Shown: positions 52,197-61,809, numbered from the stretch's first letter. The stretch is DNA of 64,000 bases from Paracidovorax citrulli (GCF_900100305.1 NZ_FNEY01000024.1:1-64000); one strand, 5' to 3'. Program-made: numbers and translations. The notes: generated by a model from the letters alone, not told the origin.

Positions 52197-52889
52197 ATGG
52201 CTCGATTCCTCTCTTTCCGTCCTTCCGCCGCCGCGCTGGCCGCCGGTGCCCTCGCCCTGCTCGCATGTTCCGGCGCCTCCGCGCAGGTCGCGGGCACCTG
52301 GAGCGTGCGCCTGGGTGCCACGCACATTTCGCCGCAGGTCAAGAGCGGCAACCTGTCCGCCCCGGCCTTTCCCGACACCCGGGTGGATGTGGGATCGGAC
52401 ACCGCATTCACGGGCGGCATCAACTACATGGTGACCGACAACTGGGCGGTCGATGTGCCGTTCGGCCTGCCGTTCAAGCATGAATTCCGCGGCGCCGGCG
52501 CCATCGACGGCGTGGGCAAGGTCGGCGAGACCAAGGTGTTGCCCGCCACCGTGTTCGCGCAGTACCGCTTCGGCGAGGCGAAGTCCGCCTTCCGCCCCTA
52601 CGTGGGCCTGGGCGTGACCTACGCCAAGTTCTTCAAGGAGCGCACCACCGCCACGCTGAACGGCCTCACGGGCGGCACGCCCGCCAATCCCACGACGGCG
52701 TCCATCGACGACAAATGGGGCATCACGCCGCAGATCGGCTTCGTCTGGAACATCAACGACAAGTGGTTCGTCGATGCGGCCTACTACAAGAGCTTCCTGA
52801 AGACCAGGACGCATCTGTCCAGCGGCCAGACCATCGACATCCGGCTGAATCCCAACGTCTTTGCCGTGGGCATCGGCTACCGGTTCTGA
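52197..52889 (+). CDS. OmpW-family outer-membrane porin
   Basis: A 230-residue eight-stranded beta-barrel protein. A signal peptide ends at SAQ; the mature part shows WSVRLGATHISP, DTAFTGGINYMVTDNWAVDVPFGLPFKHEF, VFAQYRFG...RPYVGLGVTYAKFF and the terminal Phe in GIGYRF needed for barrel insertion. OmpW proteins pass small hydrophobic compounds. GGAGTG precedes ATG 52197; ATG 52176 is an in-frame alternative. It begins 20 bp after the SGNH stop, so they form an operon. Confidence 0.9.
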   Translation: MARFLSFRPSAAALAAGALALLACSGASAQVAGTWSVRLGATHISPQVKSGNLSAPAFPDTRVDVGSDTAFTGGINYMVTDNWAVDVPFGLPFKHEFRGAGAIDGVGKVGETKVLPATVFAQYRFGEAKSAFRPYVGLGVTYAKFFKERTTATLNGLTGGTPANPTTASIDDKWGITPQIGFVWNINDKWFVDAAYYKSFLKTRTHLSSGQTIDIRLNPNVFAVGIGYRF

Positions 52890-52913
52890 ACCCAAAGTCG
52901 CAGTGGCACATGA

Positions 52914-52939
52914 AAAAGCCGACCCTCGGGTCGGCTTTT
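52914..52939. terminator. Bidirectional terminator between ompW and the second SGNH gene
   Basis: An 11-bp perfect stem (AAAAGCCGACC / GGTCGGCTTTT) with loop CTCG, with T runs on both strands. It ends the convergent transcripts of ompW (plus) and the second SGNH gene (minus). Confidence 0.9.
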
Positions 52940-52993
52940 GCGTTGGCGCTCCAGGTGCCGGACCGCACCGGCCCAGGCCGGCGCGACCCCGCT

Positions 52994-53944
52994 TCACCAG
53001 CGGGCGCGCAGGCGGTCGTAAGCGTAGGTGCCGAACTGGCGGTGGGCGGACGGCGTCATGTAGATGCTGTCGGCGAACACGTAGCGGTTCTGGTCCGCGC
53101 CGCTCACCAGGGTGGACGCATTGCAGCGCAGGGAGCTGACCTGGCCCGCGCCGATGCCGATGTCGTTGCCCGAAGCGACCGACGTGCAGACCGGGTTGTC
53201 CTTGTTGGTGAAGTTGTATCCGCCCGGCGAGCCGATGAACAGGTTGCCGTAGTACTCCAGGTCCACGTAGAGCACGGTCTTGCCCAGATCTTCGATGTTC
53301 ACGAGCAGCGACTGGTTGAAGCGCGTGCTGGCGGTGCTCAGCAGGCTCTGCTGGCCCAGCGCCACGGCCCAGGGGCTCTTGCCGAGATCGTAGGTGCCGA
53401 TGACCACCACGTGCTTGGCGCCCGCGTTCGACAGGCGGCGCACCTGGGCGGCCAGTTCGGTGCCGGCGGTGGCCGCGGCCGAGAGGAACTGGTCGCTCGT
53501 CATCGTGCCGGCCGTGACGGCGGACATGCCGGCGATGAGGTCGCTGATGCCGCCGTTCATGAGCACCAGGTCGTTGCCGCCCAGCGTGTTGGATGCCAGG
53601 AACGTGGTGATCTGCTGGGTGGTGGACGGTGCCGAGCCCCCCGCGGCATCGGTGGATGCCGTCACCCGGGCGTTGCCCCGGGCGTAGGCCATCCCGCCAG
53701 AAGCGGAGGGCGCGAGCGGGCGACCGTAGTTGTTGGCGATCTGCAGCGTCCAGTTGTTGATGGAGCCGTCGTTCACGGTGTAGAGGGCACCGTTCTGGCC
53801 GACGTCGGTGAAGCCATCGCCGAAGGTGATGATGCGATCGGGCGTCAGGGCCGACTCCGTGGTGCTGGAACCGCAGGCTGCCACGAGCGCCGCCGATGCG
53901 CAGGCGGCGATCAGGAAGGAGCGGCGCATCCAATTTGCTGCCAT
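52994..53944 (-). CDS. SGNH-like lipoprotein with altered catalytic residues
   Basis: A 316-residue relative of the hydrolase at 51025, with lipobox VAAC. The fold-level pattern is kept but the key residues differ: block I is FGDGFTDVG (Gly where the nucleophile Ser should be), the Asn block is MNGGISDL (Ser-Asp instead of Asn-Asp), and block V is DSIYMTPSAHRQFG (Tyr where the catalytic His of DxxH should be). It is therefore probably not a normal esterase. The start is ATG 53944; the frame continues above it. It converges on ompW, sharing a bidirectional terminator. Confidence 0.8.
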   Translation of the reverse strand: MAANWMRRSFLIAACASAALVAACGSSTTESALTPDRIITFGDGFTDVGQNGALYTVNDGSINNWTLQIANNYGRPLAPSASGGMAYARGNARVTASTDAAGGSAPSTTQQITTFLASNTLGGNDLVLMNGGISDLIAGMSAVTAGTMTSDQFLSAAATAGTELAAQVRRLSNAGAKHVVVIGTYDLGKSPWAVALGQQSLLSTASTRFNQSLLVNIEDLGKTVLYVDLEYYGNLFIGSPGGYNFTNKDNPVCTSVASGNDIGIGAGQVSSLRCNASTLVSGADQNRYVFADSIYMTPSAHRQFGTYAYDRLRARW

Positions 53945-54034
53945 ATGTTGTTCTCCAGGAAAATTGAGCAAGAGTGTAACGACTGGCGCTGTAAGGCTTT
54001 GCAACCGGGGGTGTCGCCGAGGCGTCCCGCGAAT

Positions 54035-55045
54035 TCAGGCGGCGGCTGCCCGCTGCAGGCGGTCCCTCACGCCTTCCCAGTCCGGTGTCTCCGGCGGTGT
54101 TTCCACCCAGATGAGTTTCACACCCGCGTCATCGAAGTCCCGCAGGGCCGCGAAAAGTTCCCGGGCGGCGGCCGCGGCATCTTCCGGCATGCGGCGCAGT
54201 ACCACGCCGGGCGATGGCGAACGAAGACGGGCGCGTGCATACACCGCCAGGTGGCGTGCCTCGGCGCCCAGCAGTTCCAGCCCGGCCTGCAGTGCCTTGG
54301 CGTCCATGAGCCGTACCTTGGCACTGGGCGCGTAGTGCGCTTCCAGCGTGCCGGATGCCCGCGGCGTGTGCGAAGGCAGTTCCTCCTTCGACAGGGGCGA
54401 CAGTCCGCAGGCCGCGGCGATCTCGGCGCGGGTGATGGCCCCCGGGCGCAGCAGCACCGGCACGCCGCGCGTGCAGTCGATGATGGTCGATTCGATGCCC
54501 ACCGCGCACGGCCCTCCGTCGAGGACCACCAGGCCTTCCCCGAACTCGTCCTGCACATGCTGCGCGGTGGTGGGGCTCACCCGGCCGAAGCGGTTGGCGC
54601 TGGGCGCCGCCACGCCATGCACCGGCTGGCCGCCCAGCGCCGGATCGTCCGATGCGCAGGCCTTGAGCACGGCCTGCGCCACCGGGTGCGCCGGGCAGCG
54701 CAGGCCCACGCTGTTCTGGCCGCCGGCCGCCGCGGCAGCCCTGTCCGGCAGGCGCGGGAGGATCAATGTCAGGGGGCCGGGCCAGAAAGCCCGTACCAGG
54801 GCCTCGGCGAAAGGCGGAACGGACGCGGCGAAGTGCGGTATGCCTTCGGGCCCCGCCACGTGCACGATCAGCGGGTGGTCGCTCGGGCGGCCCTTGGCCT
54901 CGAAAATCTGTGCCACGGCCGCGTCGCTGGCGGCATCCGCCGCGAGCCCGTACACGGTTTCCGTGGGCAGGCCCAGCAGCCTGCCGGCCCGCAGCGCCCG
55001 GGCCGCCGCATCGATGGAAGAGGGGAGCCGGCCGTCGAGGATCAT
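54035..55045 (-). CDS. tsaC: L-threonylcarbamoyladenylate synthase (Sua5/TsaC, long form)
   Basis: A 336-residue enzyme making threonylcarbamoyl-AMP for t6A37 of tRNA. The YrdC domain shows GRLLGLPTETVYGLAADA, IFEAKGRPSDHPLIVHV, FWPGPLTLIL and VGLRCPAHPVA, plus APSANRFGRVSPTTAQHV and ESTIIDCTRG. A C-terminal Sua5 domain (about residues 230-336) makes it the long, two-domain form; the symbol sua5 is equally used. It follows purK by 10 bp on the same strand, so it is in the purE-purK operon. Confidence 0.92.
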   Translation of the reverse strand: MILDGRLPSSIDAAARALRAGRLLGLPTETVYGLAADAASDAAVAQIFEAKGRPSDHPLIVHVAGPEGIPHFAASVPPFAEALVRAFWPGPLTLILPRLPDRAAAAAGGQNSVGLRCPAHPVAQAVLKACASDDPALGGQPVHGVAAPSANRFGRVSPTTAQHVQDEFGEGLVVLDGGPCAVGIESTIIDCTRGVPVLLRPGAITRAEIAAACGLSPLSKEELPSHTPRASGTLEAHYAPSAKVRLMDAKALQAGLELLGAEARHLAVYARARLRSPSPGVVLRRMPEDAAAAARELFAALRDFDDAGVKLIWVETPPETPDWEGVRDRLQRAAAA

Positions 55046-55055
55046 GGCGGTGGCC

Positions 55056-56234
55056 TCAGAACGCGGCGATGCCCAGCAGCGCGGCGGCCTGCAGCGCCGT
55101 GGCGCGTGCGGCTTCCGCGGTGGGCGCGGTGACGTTCAGGTGGCCCATCTTGCGGCCCGGCTTGGCCTCGGCCTTGCCGTACAGGTGCAGGTGGGTGCCC
55201 GGCAGGGCCAGCACGGCGGCCCAGTCCGGCGCGCTGGCCGCCGCTCCGCGGGCGAACCAGAGATCGCCCAGCAGGTTCAGCATCACGGCGGCGCTGTGCT
55301 GGCGCGGAGGCGTCAGCGGCAGCCGCGCCATGGCCCGCACCTGCAGCTCGAACTGCGAAACGTCGCAGGCGTTCTGGCTGTAGTGGCCGCTGTTGTGGGG
55401 GCGCGGAGCGATCTCGTTGACCACCAGGGAGCCGTCTTCGAGAACGAAGAATTCCACGCACAGCACGCCCGTATAGCCCAGCCCCTCCGCGACGGACCGG
55501 GCCGCGGCGATGGCCTGCCGCGCGACCGGCTCCGGCACGTTGCCTGCGTGCACCTCGGTCACCGCCAGGATGCCGTCGCGGTGCAGGTTGCGCTGCACCG
55601 GCAGGTGCACGCACGCGCCGTCGTGGCCGCGCGCCACGATCACCGAGCACTCGAAAGCCAGCGGCAGGCGCTTTTCAAGCACGCAGGGCACGCGGCCCAT
55701 CGCCTCCCACGCGGATGCGAGTTCCCCGGCGGTGGCCACACGGGCCTGGCCCTTGCCGTCGTAGCCGAGCCGGGCGGTCTTGAGAATGCCCGGCAGCAGC
55801 CCGGCCGGCACGGCTTCCAGCTGCCCCGGCGTCTCGATCACGGCATAGGGCGCGCACGGCACGCCGCAGGCCACGAAATGCGCCTTCTCCCGAGCGCGGT
55901 CCTGGGCGATCGCCACGGCGTCGGCCGCAGGTGCCACGGGGCGCTCGGCGCCGAGCATGCGCAGCGCCTGCGCGGGCACGTTCTCGAACTCCGTGGTGAC
56001 GGCGTCCGACAGGGCGGCCAGGCGCGCCAATCCATCCGGATCCTCGTAGGCCGTACGGATGTGGTGGTGGCTGATGCGGCCGGCGGGGCTTTCGGCGTCG
56101 GGATCCAGGACCGCCGTGAAGTAGCCCATGGCCTGGGCGGCATGGGCGAACATGCGGCCCAGCTGGCCGCCGCCCAGCACGCCGAGGGTGGCGCCGGGAA
56201 GGATGGGGTGCTGCGAGGAGCCGGGCATCGTCAT
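55056..56234 (-). CDS. purK: N5-carboxyaminoimidazole ribonucleotide synthase
   Basis: A 392-residue ATP-grasp enzyme of purine synthesis that carboxylates aminoimidazole ribonucleotide. The start LGVLGGGQLGRMFAHAAQAMGYFTAVLDPD, the ATP-binding stretch ILKTARLGYDGKGQARV and VLCVEFFVLEDGSLVVNEIAPRPHNSGHYSQNAC are diagnostic. The ATG at 56234 overlaps the purE stop. Works directly with purE. Confidence 0.96.
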   Translation of the reverse strand: MTMPGSSQHPILPGATLGVLGGGQLGRMFAHAAQAMGYFTAVLDPDAESPAGRISHHHIRTAYEDPDGLARLAALSDAVTTEFENVPAQALRMLGAERPVAPAADAVAIAQDRAREKAHFVACGVPCAPYAVIETPGQLEAVPAGLLPGILKTARLGYDGKGQARVATAGELASAWEAMGRVPCVLEKRLPLAFECSVIVARGHDGACVHLPVQRNLHRDGILAVTEVHAGNVPEPVARQAIAAARSVAEGLGYTGVLCVEFFVLEDGSLVVNEIAPRPHNSGHYSQNACDVSQFELQVRAMARLPLTPPRQHSAAVMLNLLGDLWFARGAAASAPDWAAVLALPGTHLHLYGKAEAKPGRKMGHLNVTAPTAEAARATALQAAALLGIAAF

Positions 56235-56728
56235 GCCGCTTCGGTCGGAAGCGCCATCCCGCGAGCCGCCGCGGTCTGCTCCTGGCGGAATGCCTCCAGC
56301 CGCTCGCGCAGGGCCGGGTTCTCGTTAGCCAGCAGGGCGACGGCGAAAAGGGCCGCATTGGCCGCGCCGGCCGTGCCGATCGCGAACGTGGCCACGGGAA
56401 TGCCCTTGGGCATCTGCACGATGCTGTGCAGCGAATCGACGCCCTGCAGATGCCGGCTGGCCACCGGCACGCCCAGAACGGGCACCGTGGTCTTGGCCGC
56501 GATCATGCCCGGCAGGTGGGCCGCGCCCCCCGCGCCGGCGATGATCGCCTTCAGGCCACGCTGCGCCGCCGACTCGGCATAGGCGAACATGTCGTCGGGC
56601 ATGCGGTGCGCCGAGACCACGCGTGCTTCGTGGGCGATGTCGAATTGCTGGAGAATCTGCACTGCGTGCTGCATGGTCTCCCAGTCGCTGCTGGAGCCCA
56701 TGACCACGCCGATCTGGATGGGTTTCAT
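56231..56728 (-). CDS. purE: N5-carboxyaminoimidazole ribonucleotide mutase
   Basis: A 165-residue mutase following PurK in purine synthesis. The conserved core is complete: VMGSSSDWETM, VVSAHRMPDDMFAYAESA, IIAGAGGAAHLPGMIAAKTTVPVLGVPV and SLHSIVQMPKGIPVATFAIG. First gene of purE-purK-tsaC. It diverges from the thioredoxin-TPR gene. Confidence 0.97.
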   Translation of the reverse strand: MKPIQIGVVMGSSSDWETMQHAVQILQQFDIAHEARVVSAHRMPDDMFAYAESAAQRGLKAIIAGAGGAAHLPGMIAAKTTVPVLGVPVASRHLQGVDSLHSIVQMPKGIPVATFAIGTAGAANAALFAVALLANENPALRERLEAFRQEQTAAARGMALPTEAA

Positions 56729-56830
56729 GTGGAGTGGGGCTGCGCGCCGCGCGCACCCGCCTGAGTGGAACCCGGGATTTTACTTTTGGCGCGTCCCGTC
56801 CGCGGGACAAGCCTCCGCCTGCTGCACACA

Positions 56831-57739
56831 ATGATCGACGTCACCGTAGAGAATTTCGAAGCCGAGGTCATCGCCGCCTCGATGGAAGTGCCCGTCCTGG
56901 TGGACTTCTGGGCCCCCTGGTGCGGCCCCTGCAAATCACTCGGGCCTGTCCTCGAGAAGCTCGAGATCGAGTACGCGGGCCGCTTCAAGCTCGTGAAGAT
57001 CGATTCCGACCAGGAGCAGCAGATCGCCGCCATGTTCGGGATCCGCAGCATCCCCACCTGCGTGCTGCTGATGAATGGCCAGCCGGTGGACGGCTTCATG
57101 GGCGCGCAGTCCGAGGGCCAGGTCCGCGCCTTCCTGGACAAGCACGTGCCCACCGCCGATGAACTGCTGGCCGAGGCCGAGGAAGAGGCTGCCCAGGAGG
57201 CGCTGGAGGATGGCGATACCGACACCGCCCTCGAAAAGCTCCAGCATGCCGTCGCCACCGACCCGGCGAACGACGACGCGCGCTTCGACTACGTGAAGCT
57301 GCTGCTGCAGCTCGGCCGCGTGGACGACGCCAAGGTCGCCTTCGCGCCCGTCATCGCCAAGGCCGCCGGCTCGCGCCGGCTCGGCGCGCTGAAGGTGTGG
57401 ATGGACGCGATCGACGCCACCGAAAACGCCCGGGACGACGCCGCCGCGGAAGCCGCGTTCGCGCAGAAGATCGGCGCCAACAAGCGGGACTTCGATGCGC
57501 GCTTCGAGCGCGCCCGCCGGCTCATCGCCCGGCAGCGCTGGACGGACGCCATGGACGAACTGCTGGAAATCCTCATGCGCGACAAGGCCTGGAACGACGA
57601 GGCCGCGCGCAAGACCTACGTCGCCGTCCTCGAGATCATCGAGCCCCCCCGCGCGAAGGTCGCCGAAGGGCAGATCCCCCCGGAAGATCCGGTCGTGGCC
57701 ACCTACCGGCGCCGCCTCTCCAGCGTGGTGCTGAGTTGA
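56831..57739 (+). CDS. Thioredoxin-TPR protein (CnoX/YbbN-like)
   Basis: A 302-residue protein with an N-terminal thioredoxin domain (active site WCGPCK at about residue 35, cis-Pro in SIPTC) and a C-terminal TPR region from about residue 115 (DELLAEAEEEAAQEALEDGDTDTALEKLQHAVATDP...). This is the CnoX/YbbN layout, a holdase guarding chaperonin clients under oxidative stress. Unlike Escherichia coli CnoX (SxxC), it keeps both Cys, so it could also be a working oxidoreductase. It is followed one base later by the META lipoprotein gene region. Confidence 0.9.
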   Translation: MIDVTVENFEAEVIAASMEVPVLVDFWAPWCGPCKSLGPVLEKLEIEYAGRFKLVKIDSDQEQQIAAMFGIRSIPTCVLLMNGQPVDGFMGAQSEGQVRAFLDKHVPTADELLAEAEEEAAQEALEDGDTDTALEKLQHAVATDPANDDARFDYVKLLLQLGRVDDAKVAFAPVIAKAAGSRRLGALKVWMDAIDATENARDDAAAEAAFAQKIGANKRDFDARFERARRLIARQRWTDAMDELLEILMRDKAWNDEAARKTYVAVLEIIEPPRAKVAEGQIPPEDPVVATYRRRLSSVVLS

Positions 57740-57749
57740 TGTGACGGGC

Positions 57750-58604
57750 ATGGCGCGCACCGCGCGCGCAGTACGGAGCCGCCGCGCCGGAATGTGGTGG
57801 CATTCCCGCCGCGTGGGATGGCTCGCGCTGGCCGTGCTGGCGATATGCGCCACGGGCTGCGGCATCCTGCCCCCGCCACCCGATGCCGTGGTGACGGGCG
57901 TGGCCTATGCCCGGCAGCGCTTCTTCATCCCGTCGGGCGGGGCGTTCGAGGTGGTCGTCCTGGACGTGACCGATGCGGATGCGCCGCCTCTCATCGTCGG
58001 ACGCCAGACCCTGGAAGAGTTCGAGCGGCTTCCGGTGACGCTGCGCATCCCCTACCGCTCCGCGGAGATAGTGCCCGACCGGCGGTACGTCGTCCGCGCC
58101 ATGGTGTCGGTGAACGGCATCGCCTGGATGGCGAGCGAAGGGGTGAATCCGCTGCAGCGCGACCCGGCCTACCGCCACGTGGATGTGTTGCTGCAGCCGC
58201 TGCCGCGCAATGCAGCCACCGAGCAGGCCGCGGTGCCGCTCGCGCAAACCTACTGGAAGCTCACGGAAGTGGACGGAATGGCGCTCCCGCCCGCCCCGGC
58301 CGGCCGGCCGCAGGCGCATCTGGTCGTGCAGCCCCAGGAAGGGCGGATCACGGGATCCGGTGGCTGCAATCCGTTCATCGCCACCTACGAGATGTCCGGG
58401 GGCGACCTGCGCATCGGCTCCATCGATTCGGGGCTGCGGCTGTGCTTCGATACCGGGCTGGCCGAAGGGCTGTACCTCGAGGCGCTGCGCGCCGCGGAGC
58501 ATTACCGCATCGAGGGTCGCCAGCTTGTGCTCGCCCGGGCCGATGGGCCGGGCAAGGAAAAGGTCCTGCTGCGCTTCGAGGCCCCCGAACTGCGCCTGAA
58601 GTGA
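57750..58604 (+). CDS. Lipoprotein with YbaY-like and META (HslJ) domains
   Basis: A 284-residue lipoprotein. After a hydrophobic signal with lipobox ATGC, the first half (VTGVAYARQRFFIPSGGAFEVVVLDVTDADAPPLIVGRQ...PVTLRIPYR) resembles YbaY-type domains. The second half (YWKLTEVDGMALPP...GRITGSGGCNPFIATYEMSGGDLRIG) is a META/HslJ domain with its SGxxGCNxxxxxY signature. Each is known alone in envelope stress and chaperone-like proteins. The start is ATG 57750; GTG 57741 and ATG 57792 are alternatives. Probably co-transcribed with the thioredoxin-TPR gene. Confidence 0.82.
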   Translation: MARTARAVRSRRAGMWWHSRRVGWLALAVLAICATGCGILPPPPDAVVTGVAYARQRFFIPSGGAFEVVVLDVTDADAPPLIVGRQTLEEFERLPVTLRIPYRSAEIVPDRRYVVRAMVSVNGIAWMASEGVNPLQRDPAYRHVDVLLQPLPRNAATEQAAVPLAQTYWKLTEVDGMALPPAPAGRPQAHLVVQPQEGRITGSGGCNPFIATYEMSGGDLRIGSIDSGLRLCFDTGLAEGLYLEALRAAEHYRIEGRQLVLARADGPGKEKVLLRFEAPELRLK

Positions 58605-58625
58605 CGGAGCAGGGCCCCGGCCCGT

Positions 58626-59552
58626 TCACTGGCCGCCAGTGAGGCGCTCCAGGGCTTCGCGGTACTTCGCGGCCGTCTTCTCGATCACCTCTCGGGGCAG
58701 GCGCGGCGCGGGAGCGGACTTGTTCCAGGGAGCGCCGTTCACCTGGGCCTGCTCCAGCCAGTCGCGCACGAACTGCTTGTCGTAGCTGGGCGGATTCTCC
58801 CCGGCGGCCAGGGCCGCCTCGTAGCCTTCCACGGGCCAGTAGCGCGAGCTGTCGGGAGTGAGCACCTCGTCCATCAGCACCAGCGTGCCGTCGGGAGCCA
58901 GGCCGAACTCGAACTTGGTGTCGGCAATGATCATGCCCTTTTCCAGCGCGATCGCGGCCGCGGCCTCGTACAGCGCGATGCTCGTGTCGCGGATCTTCGT
59001 GGCGAGGTCGATGCCCACCATCTCCACGGTGCGCTCGAACGTGATGTTCTCGTCGTGCTCGCCCACGGCGGCCTTGGCGGCCGGCGTGTAGATGGGCTGC
59101 GGCAGGCGCGACGCGTTCGTCAGCCCTTCGGGCAGCTGCACGCCGCAGACCGAGCGCGTGGCCTGGTACTCCTTCCAGCCGCTGCCCGCGAGATAGCCGC
59201 GCACCACGGCCTCCACGGGAATCGGGCGCAGCCGCTGCACGAGCATGGAGCGGCCGCGCACCTGCGCGGCCTCTTCGGGCGACACCACGCTTTCCGGCGC
59301 TCCGCCCGTCAGGTGGTTGGGGCAGAGGTGGCCGAGCTTGTCGAACCAGAACAGCGCCATCTTCGTCAGCAGCTCGCCCTTGCCCGGGATCGGCTCGCCC
59401 ATGATCACGTCGAACGCCGAGATCCGGTCGCTCGCCACCATGAGGATGCGGTCGTCGCCCACGGCGTAGTTGTCGCGGACCTTGCCGCGTGCGAGCAGCG
59501 GCAGCGAAGCCAGGGACGAGGTGTGCAGGGCGGGGGGGCTGGGCAGGGTCAT
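58626..59552 (-). CDS. purC: Phosphoribosylaminoimidazole-succinocarboxamide synthase
   Basis: A 308-residue purine enzyme adding aspartate to CAIR. Motifs: [63 protein letters not shown]...[19 protein letters not shown] and [11 protein letters not shown]. It has the longer form of about 300 residues seen in betaproteobacteria. It lies near purE-purK on the same strand but is separated from them by two plus-strand genes, so it has its own promoter. Confidence 0.96.
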   Translation of the reverse strand: MTLPSPPALHTSSLASLPLLARGKVRDNYAVGDDRILMVASDRISAFDVIMGEPIPGKGELLTKMALFWFDKLGHLCPNHLTGGAPESVVSPEEAAQVRGRSMLVQRLRPIPVEAVVRGYLAGSGWKEYQATRSVCGVQLPEGLTNASRLPQPIYTPAAKAAVGEHDENITFERTVEMVGIDLATKIRDTSIALYEAAAAIALEKGMIIADTKFEFGLAPDGTLVLMDEVLTPDSSRYWPVEGYEAALAAGENPPSYDKQFVRDWLEQAQVNGAPWNKSAPAPRLPREVIEKTAAKYREALERLTGGQ

Positions 59553-59840
59553 GGTGTGAAAAGGGTTGCAGGCGGTAATCCGGCCCCGGCCGGGAGGGCG
59601 CCGGGGCTGCCCGGATTCTAGGGCGCGCCCTGCCGTACAGCCTGTGCATTGTGCGCCCGTCCCGCGGCCTGGTCACCTGTAACAGCAGTATCCCCGGCCG
59701 TGCCGAGGTCAGGATTGCATTTCCCGGCAGTGGCGCGCATAGTGGATTCGACAGCGCATGCATGAGCTCCCATCCGTCGGGCCGCCACCTCGGTCGCCGA
59801 GGCGACGGCGTTTACTTCAACGTGCCAAGGAGACTTGTTT

Positions 59841-60173
59841 ATGAACCTGACGATCAGCGGCCACCACCTCGAGGTCACCCCCGCTCTGCGCAGCTATGTG
59901 ACGGGCAAGCTGGACCGGATCAGCCGGCATTTCGACCAGGTGGTTGACGTGAAGGTGCTTCTTACCGTGGAAAAGCAGAAGGAGAAGGAGAAGCGCCAGC
60001 GCGCTGAATGCAACGTGCATGTCAAGGGCAGCGACCTCTTCGCCGAGAGCTCGCACTCCGACCTCTATGCGGCGGTCGATGAACTGGTGGACAAGCTCGA
60101 CCGGCAGGTCGTGCGCCACAAGGACCGTCTGCAGGACCACCACTGCGCCATCAAGCGGGCCCAGCCGGCGTGA
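59841..60173 (+). CDS. hpf: Ribosome hibernation-promoting factor
   Basis: A 110-residue short HPF that binds the 30S subunit in stationary phase. The family pattern is complete: [81 protein letters not shown]. The strong site AAGGAGA precedes ATG 59841. It heads the hpf-ptsN-hprK set usual near rpoN in proteobacteria, but rpoN is absent here and a terminator separates it from ptsN. Confidence 0.95.
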   Translation: MNLTISGHHLEVTPALRSYVTGKLDRISRHFDQVVDVKVLLTVEKQKEKEKRQRAECNVHVKGSDLFAESSHSDLYAAVDELVDKLDRQVVRHKDRLQDHHCAIKRAQPA

Positions 60174-60245
60174 TCGCGAACGCGAAGTGAACGTCAAGGA
60201 TTCCATTCAGCGGGATTGACCGGCCGCCACCCCGGCATCGCCCGC

Positions 60246-60270
60246 AAAGCCGCCAGAAAGGCGGCTTTTT
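60246..60270 (+). terminator. Rho-independent terminator after hpf
   Basis: A 9-bp stem (AAAGCCGCC / GGCGGCTTT) with loop AGAAA, running into TTTTT. It makes hpf a separate transcript from ptsN, at least in part. Confidence 0.92.
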
Positions 60271-60331
60271 CATGCCCCTTTCCGGGGGCTCAGGGTTTAT
60301 GCTAGGGGGTGCATAATCGCAACCCTTCACC

Positions 60332-60802
60332 ATGAACCGTCTAGCTTCCATATTGCCGGCCGCTCAAGTGCTCGTGAGCGTCGATGCCACCAGCAAAAAG
60401 CGTGCTTTCGAGGAGGCGGGTCTGTTGTTCGAGAGCGAGCATGGCCTCTCTCGCGCGCTCATCACCGACAGCCTCTTCGCCCGCGAGCGCCTGGGATCGA
60501 CCGGCCTGGGCCACGGCGTTGCGATTCCCCACGGACGCATCAAGGGACTCAAGGCGCCCATGGCGGCCGTTTTCCAACTGGCGCATCCCATCGGCTTCGA
60601 CGCACCCGACGAGCAGCCCGTGGGCCTGCTCATCTTCCTGCTCGTGCCGGAAGCCGCCACGCAGAAGCACCTGGAAATCCTTTCGGAAATCGCCGAGCTG
60701 CTGAGCGACGGCCCGCTGCGCGAGCGCATCAAGTCCTCCACCGACGCGGCCGAACTCCACGGCCTCATCGCTGGCTGGCAGTCCGCCCAGGCTGCCGCGT
60801 GA
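60332..60802 (+). CDS. ptsN: Nitrogen-regulatory phosphotransferase protein EIIA(Ntr)
   Basis: A 156-residue IIA protein of the regulatory PTS branch, which signals nitrogen and potassium status rather than carrying sugar. The phosphorylated His is in [42 protein letters not shown] is also characteristic. TGCATAATC just upstream (about 60310) is a likely -10 region, giving ptsN its own promoter after the hpf terminator. hprK follows by 34 bp. Confidence 0.94.
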   Translation: MNRLASILPAAQVLVSVDATSKKRAFEEAGLLFESEHGLSRALITDSLFARERLGSTGLGHGVAIPHGRIKGLKAPMAAVFQLAHPIGFDAPDEQPVGLLIFLLVPEAATQKHLEILSEIAELLSDGPLRERIKSSTDAAELHGLIAGWQSAQAAA

Positions 60803-60836
60803 TCCCTTTCCTTTTGGCTGCAACGGCGCGCAATAC

Positions 60837-61793
60837 GTGAAACCCAACGTCGTCAGCGCCGATGTCCTCTTTGAAGCCTTCCGTTCCCCGCTGAAGTGGG
60901 AGTGGGTGGCCGGGCTGGGAGCGTCCGAGCGCCGCTTCGACGAAGTGGCGGTGCGGTCCGCCCGCTCCGGCGCGGACCTGGTCGGCTATCTGAACTACAT
61001 CCACCCCTACCGGGTGCAGATCCTGGGCGAGCGCGAGATCGCCTACCTCGTCAACGCCACGCCCGAGGACTGCAAGCGCCGCATCGCGCGCATCGTGACG
61101 CTGGAGCCCCCGGTGCTCGTGCTGGCCGACAGCCAGATGGCGCCCGACGCACTGCTGTCCATGTGCGAGCGCGCGCAGATCCCCATGTTCGCGACGCACG
61201 AATCGTCGGCCTTCGTCATCGACGTGCTGCGGGCCTACCTGTCCAAGCACTTCGCCGACCGGATCACCATGCACGGCGTGTTCATGGACATCCTGGGGCT
61301 GGGTGTGCTCATCACCGGCGAGTCGGGGCTGGGCAAGAGCGAACTCGGGCTGGAACTCATCTCGCGCGGCAACGGGCTGGTCGCGGACGACGCGGTGGAC
61401 TTCTTCCGCATCAACCAGACCACCATCGAGGGCAAGTGCCCCGACCTGCTGCAGAACCTTTTGGAAGTGCGCGGCATCGGCCTGCTGGACATCCGGGCCA
61501 TCTTCGGCGAGACGGCGGTGCGCCGGAAGATGCGGCTGCGCCTGATCGTGCATCTCGTGCGCAAGGAAACGCTGGAGCGCGAATACGAACGCCTGCCCTA
61601 CGAGCCCCTCACCCAGGACGTGCTGGGCGTGCCCGTGCTCAAGGTGGTGATCCAGGTCGTGGCGGGGCGCAACATCGCCGTGCTGGTGGAGGCGGCGGTG
61701 CGCAACACCATCCTCAACCTGCGCGGCATCGATACCTACCAGGAATTCGTCGAGCGCCACCGCCGCGCCATGGAGCAGCGGGACGGCTCCTGA
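60837..61793 (+). CDS. hprK: HPr kinase/phosphorylase
   Basis: A 318-residue kinase that phosphorylates HPr or its paralogue on Ser, controlling the PTS branch. The Walker A motif is [26 protein letters not shown], and the family motif is [20 protein letters not shown]; the N-terminal domain is present. The start is GTG 60837, the first codon giving the conserved [13 protein letters not shown]. It is in the usual place after ptsN. Converges on fur with 16 bp between stops. Confidence 0.95.
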
Positions 61794-61809
61794 GAGAGGG
61801 GTGAATCGG

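Noticed and set aside
59553-59840. Possible sigma-54 promoter (TGGCGCGCATAGTGG) upstream of hpf
   Set aside because: The -12 element does not match TTGC, so the resemblance is too weak.
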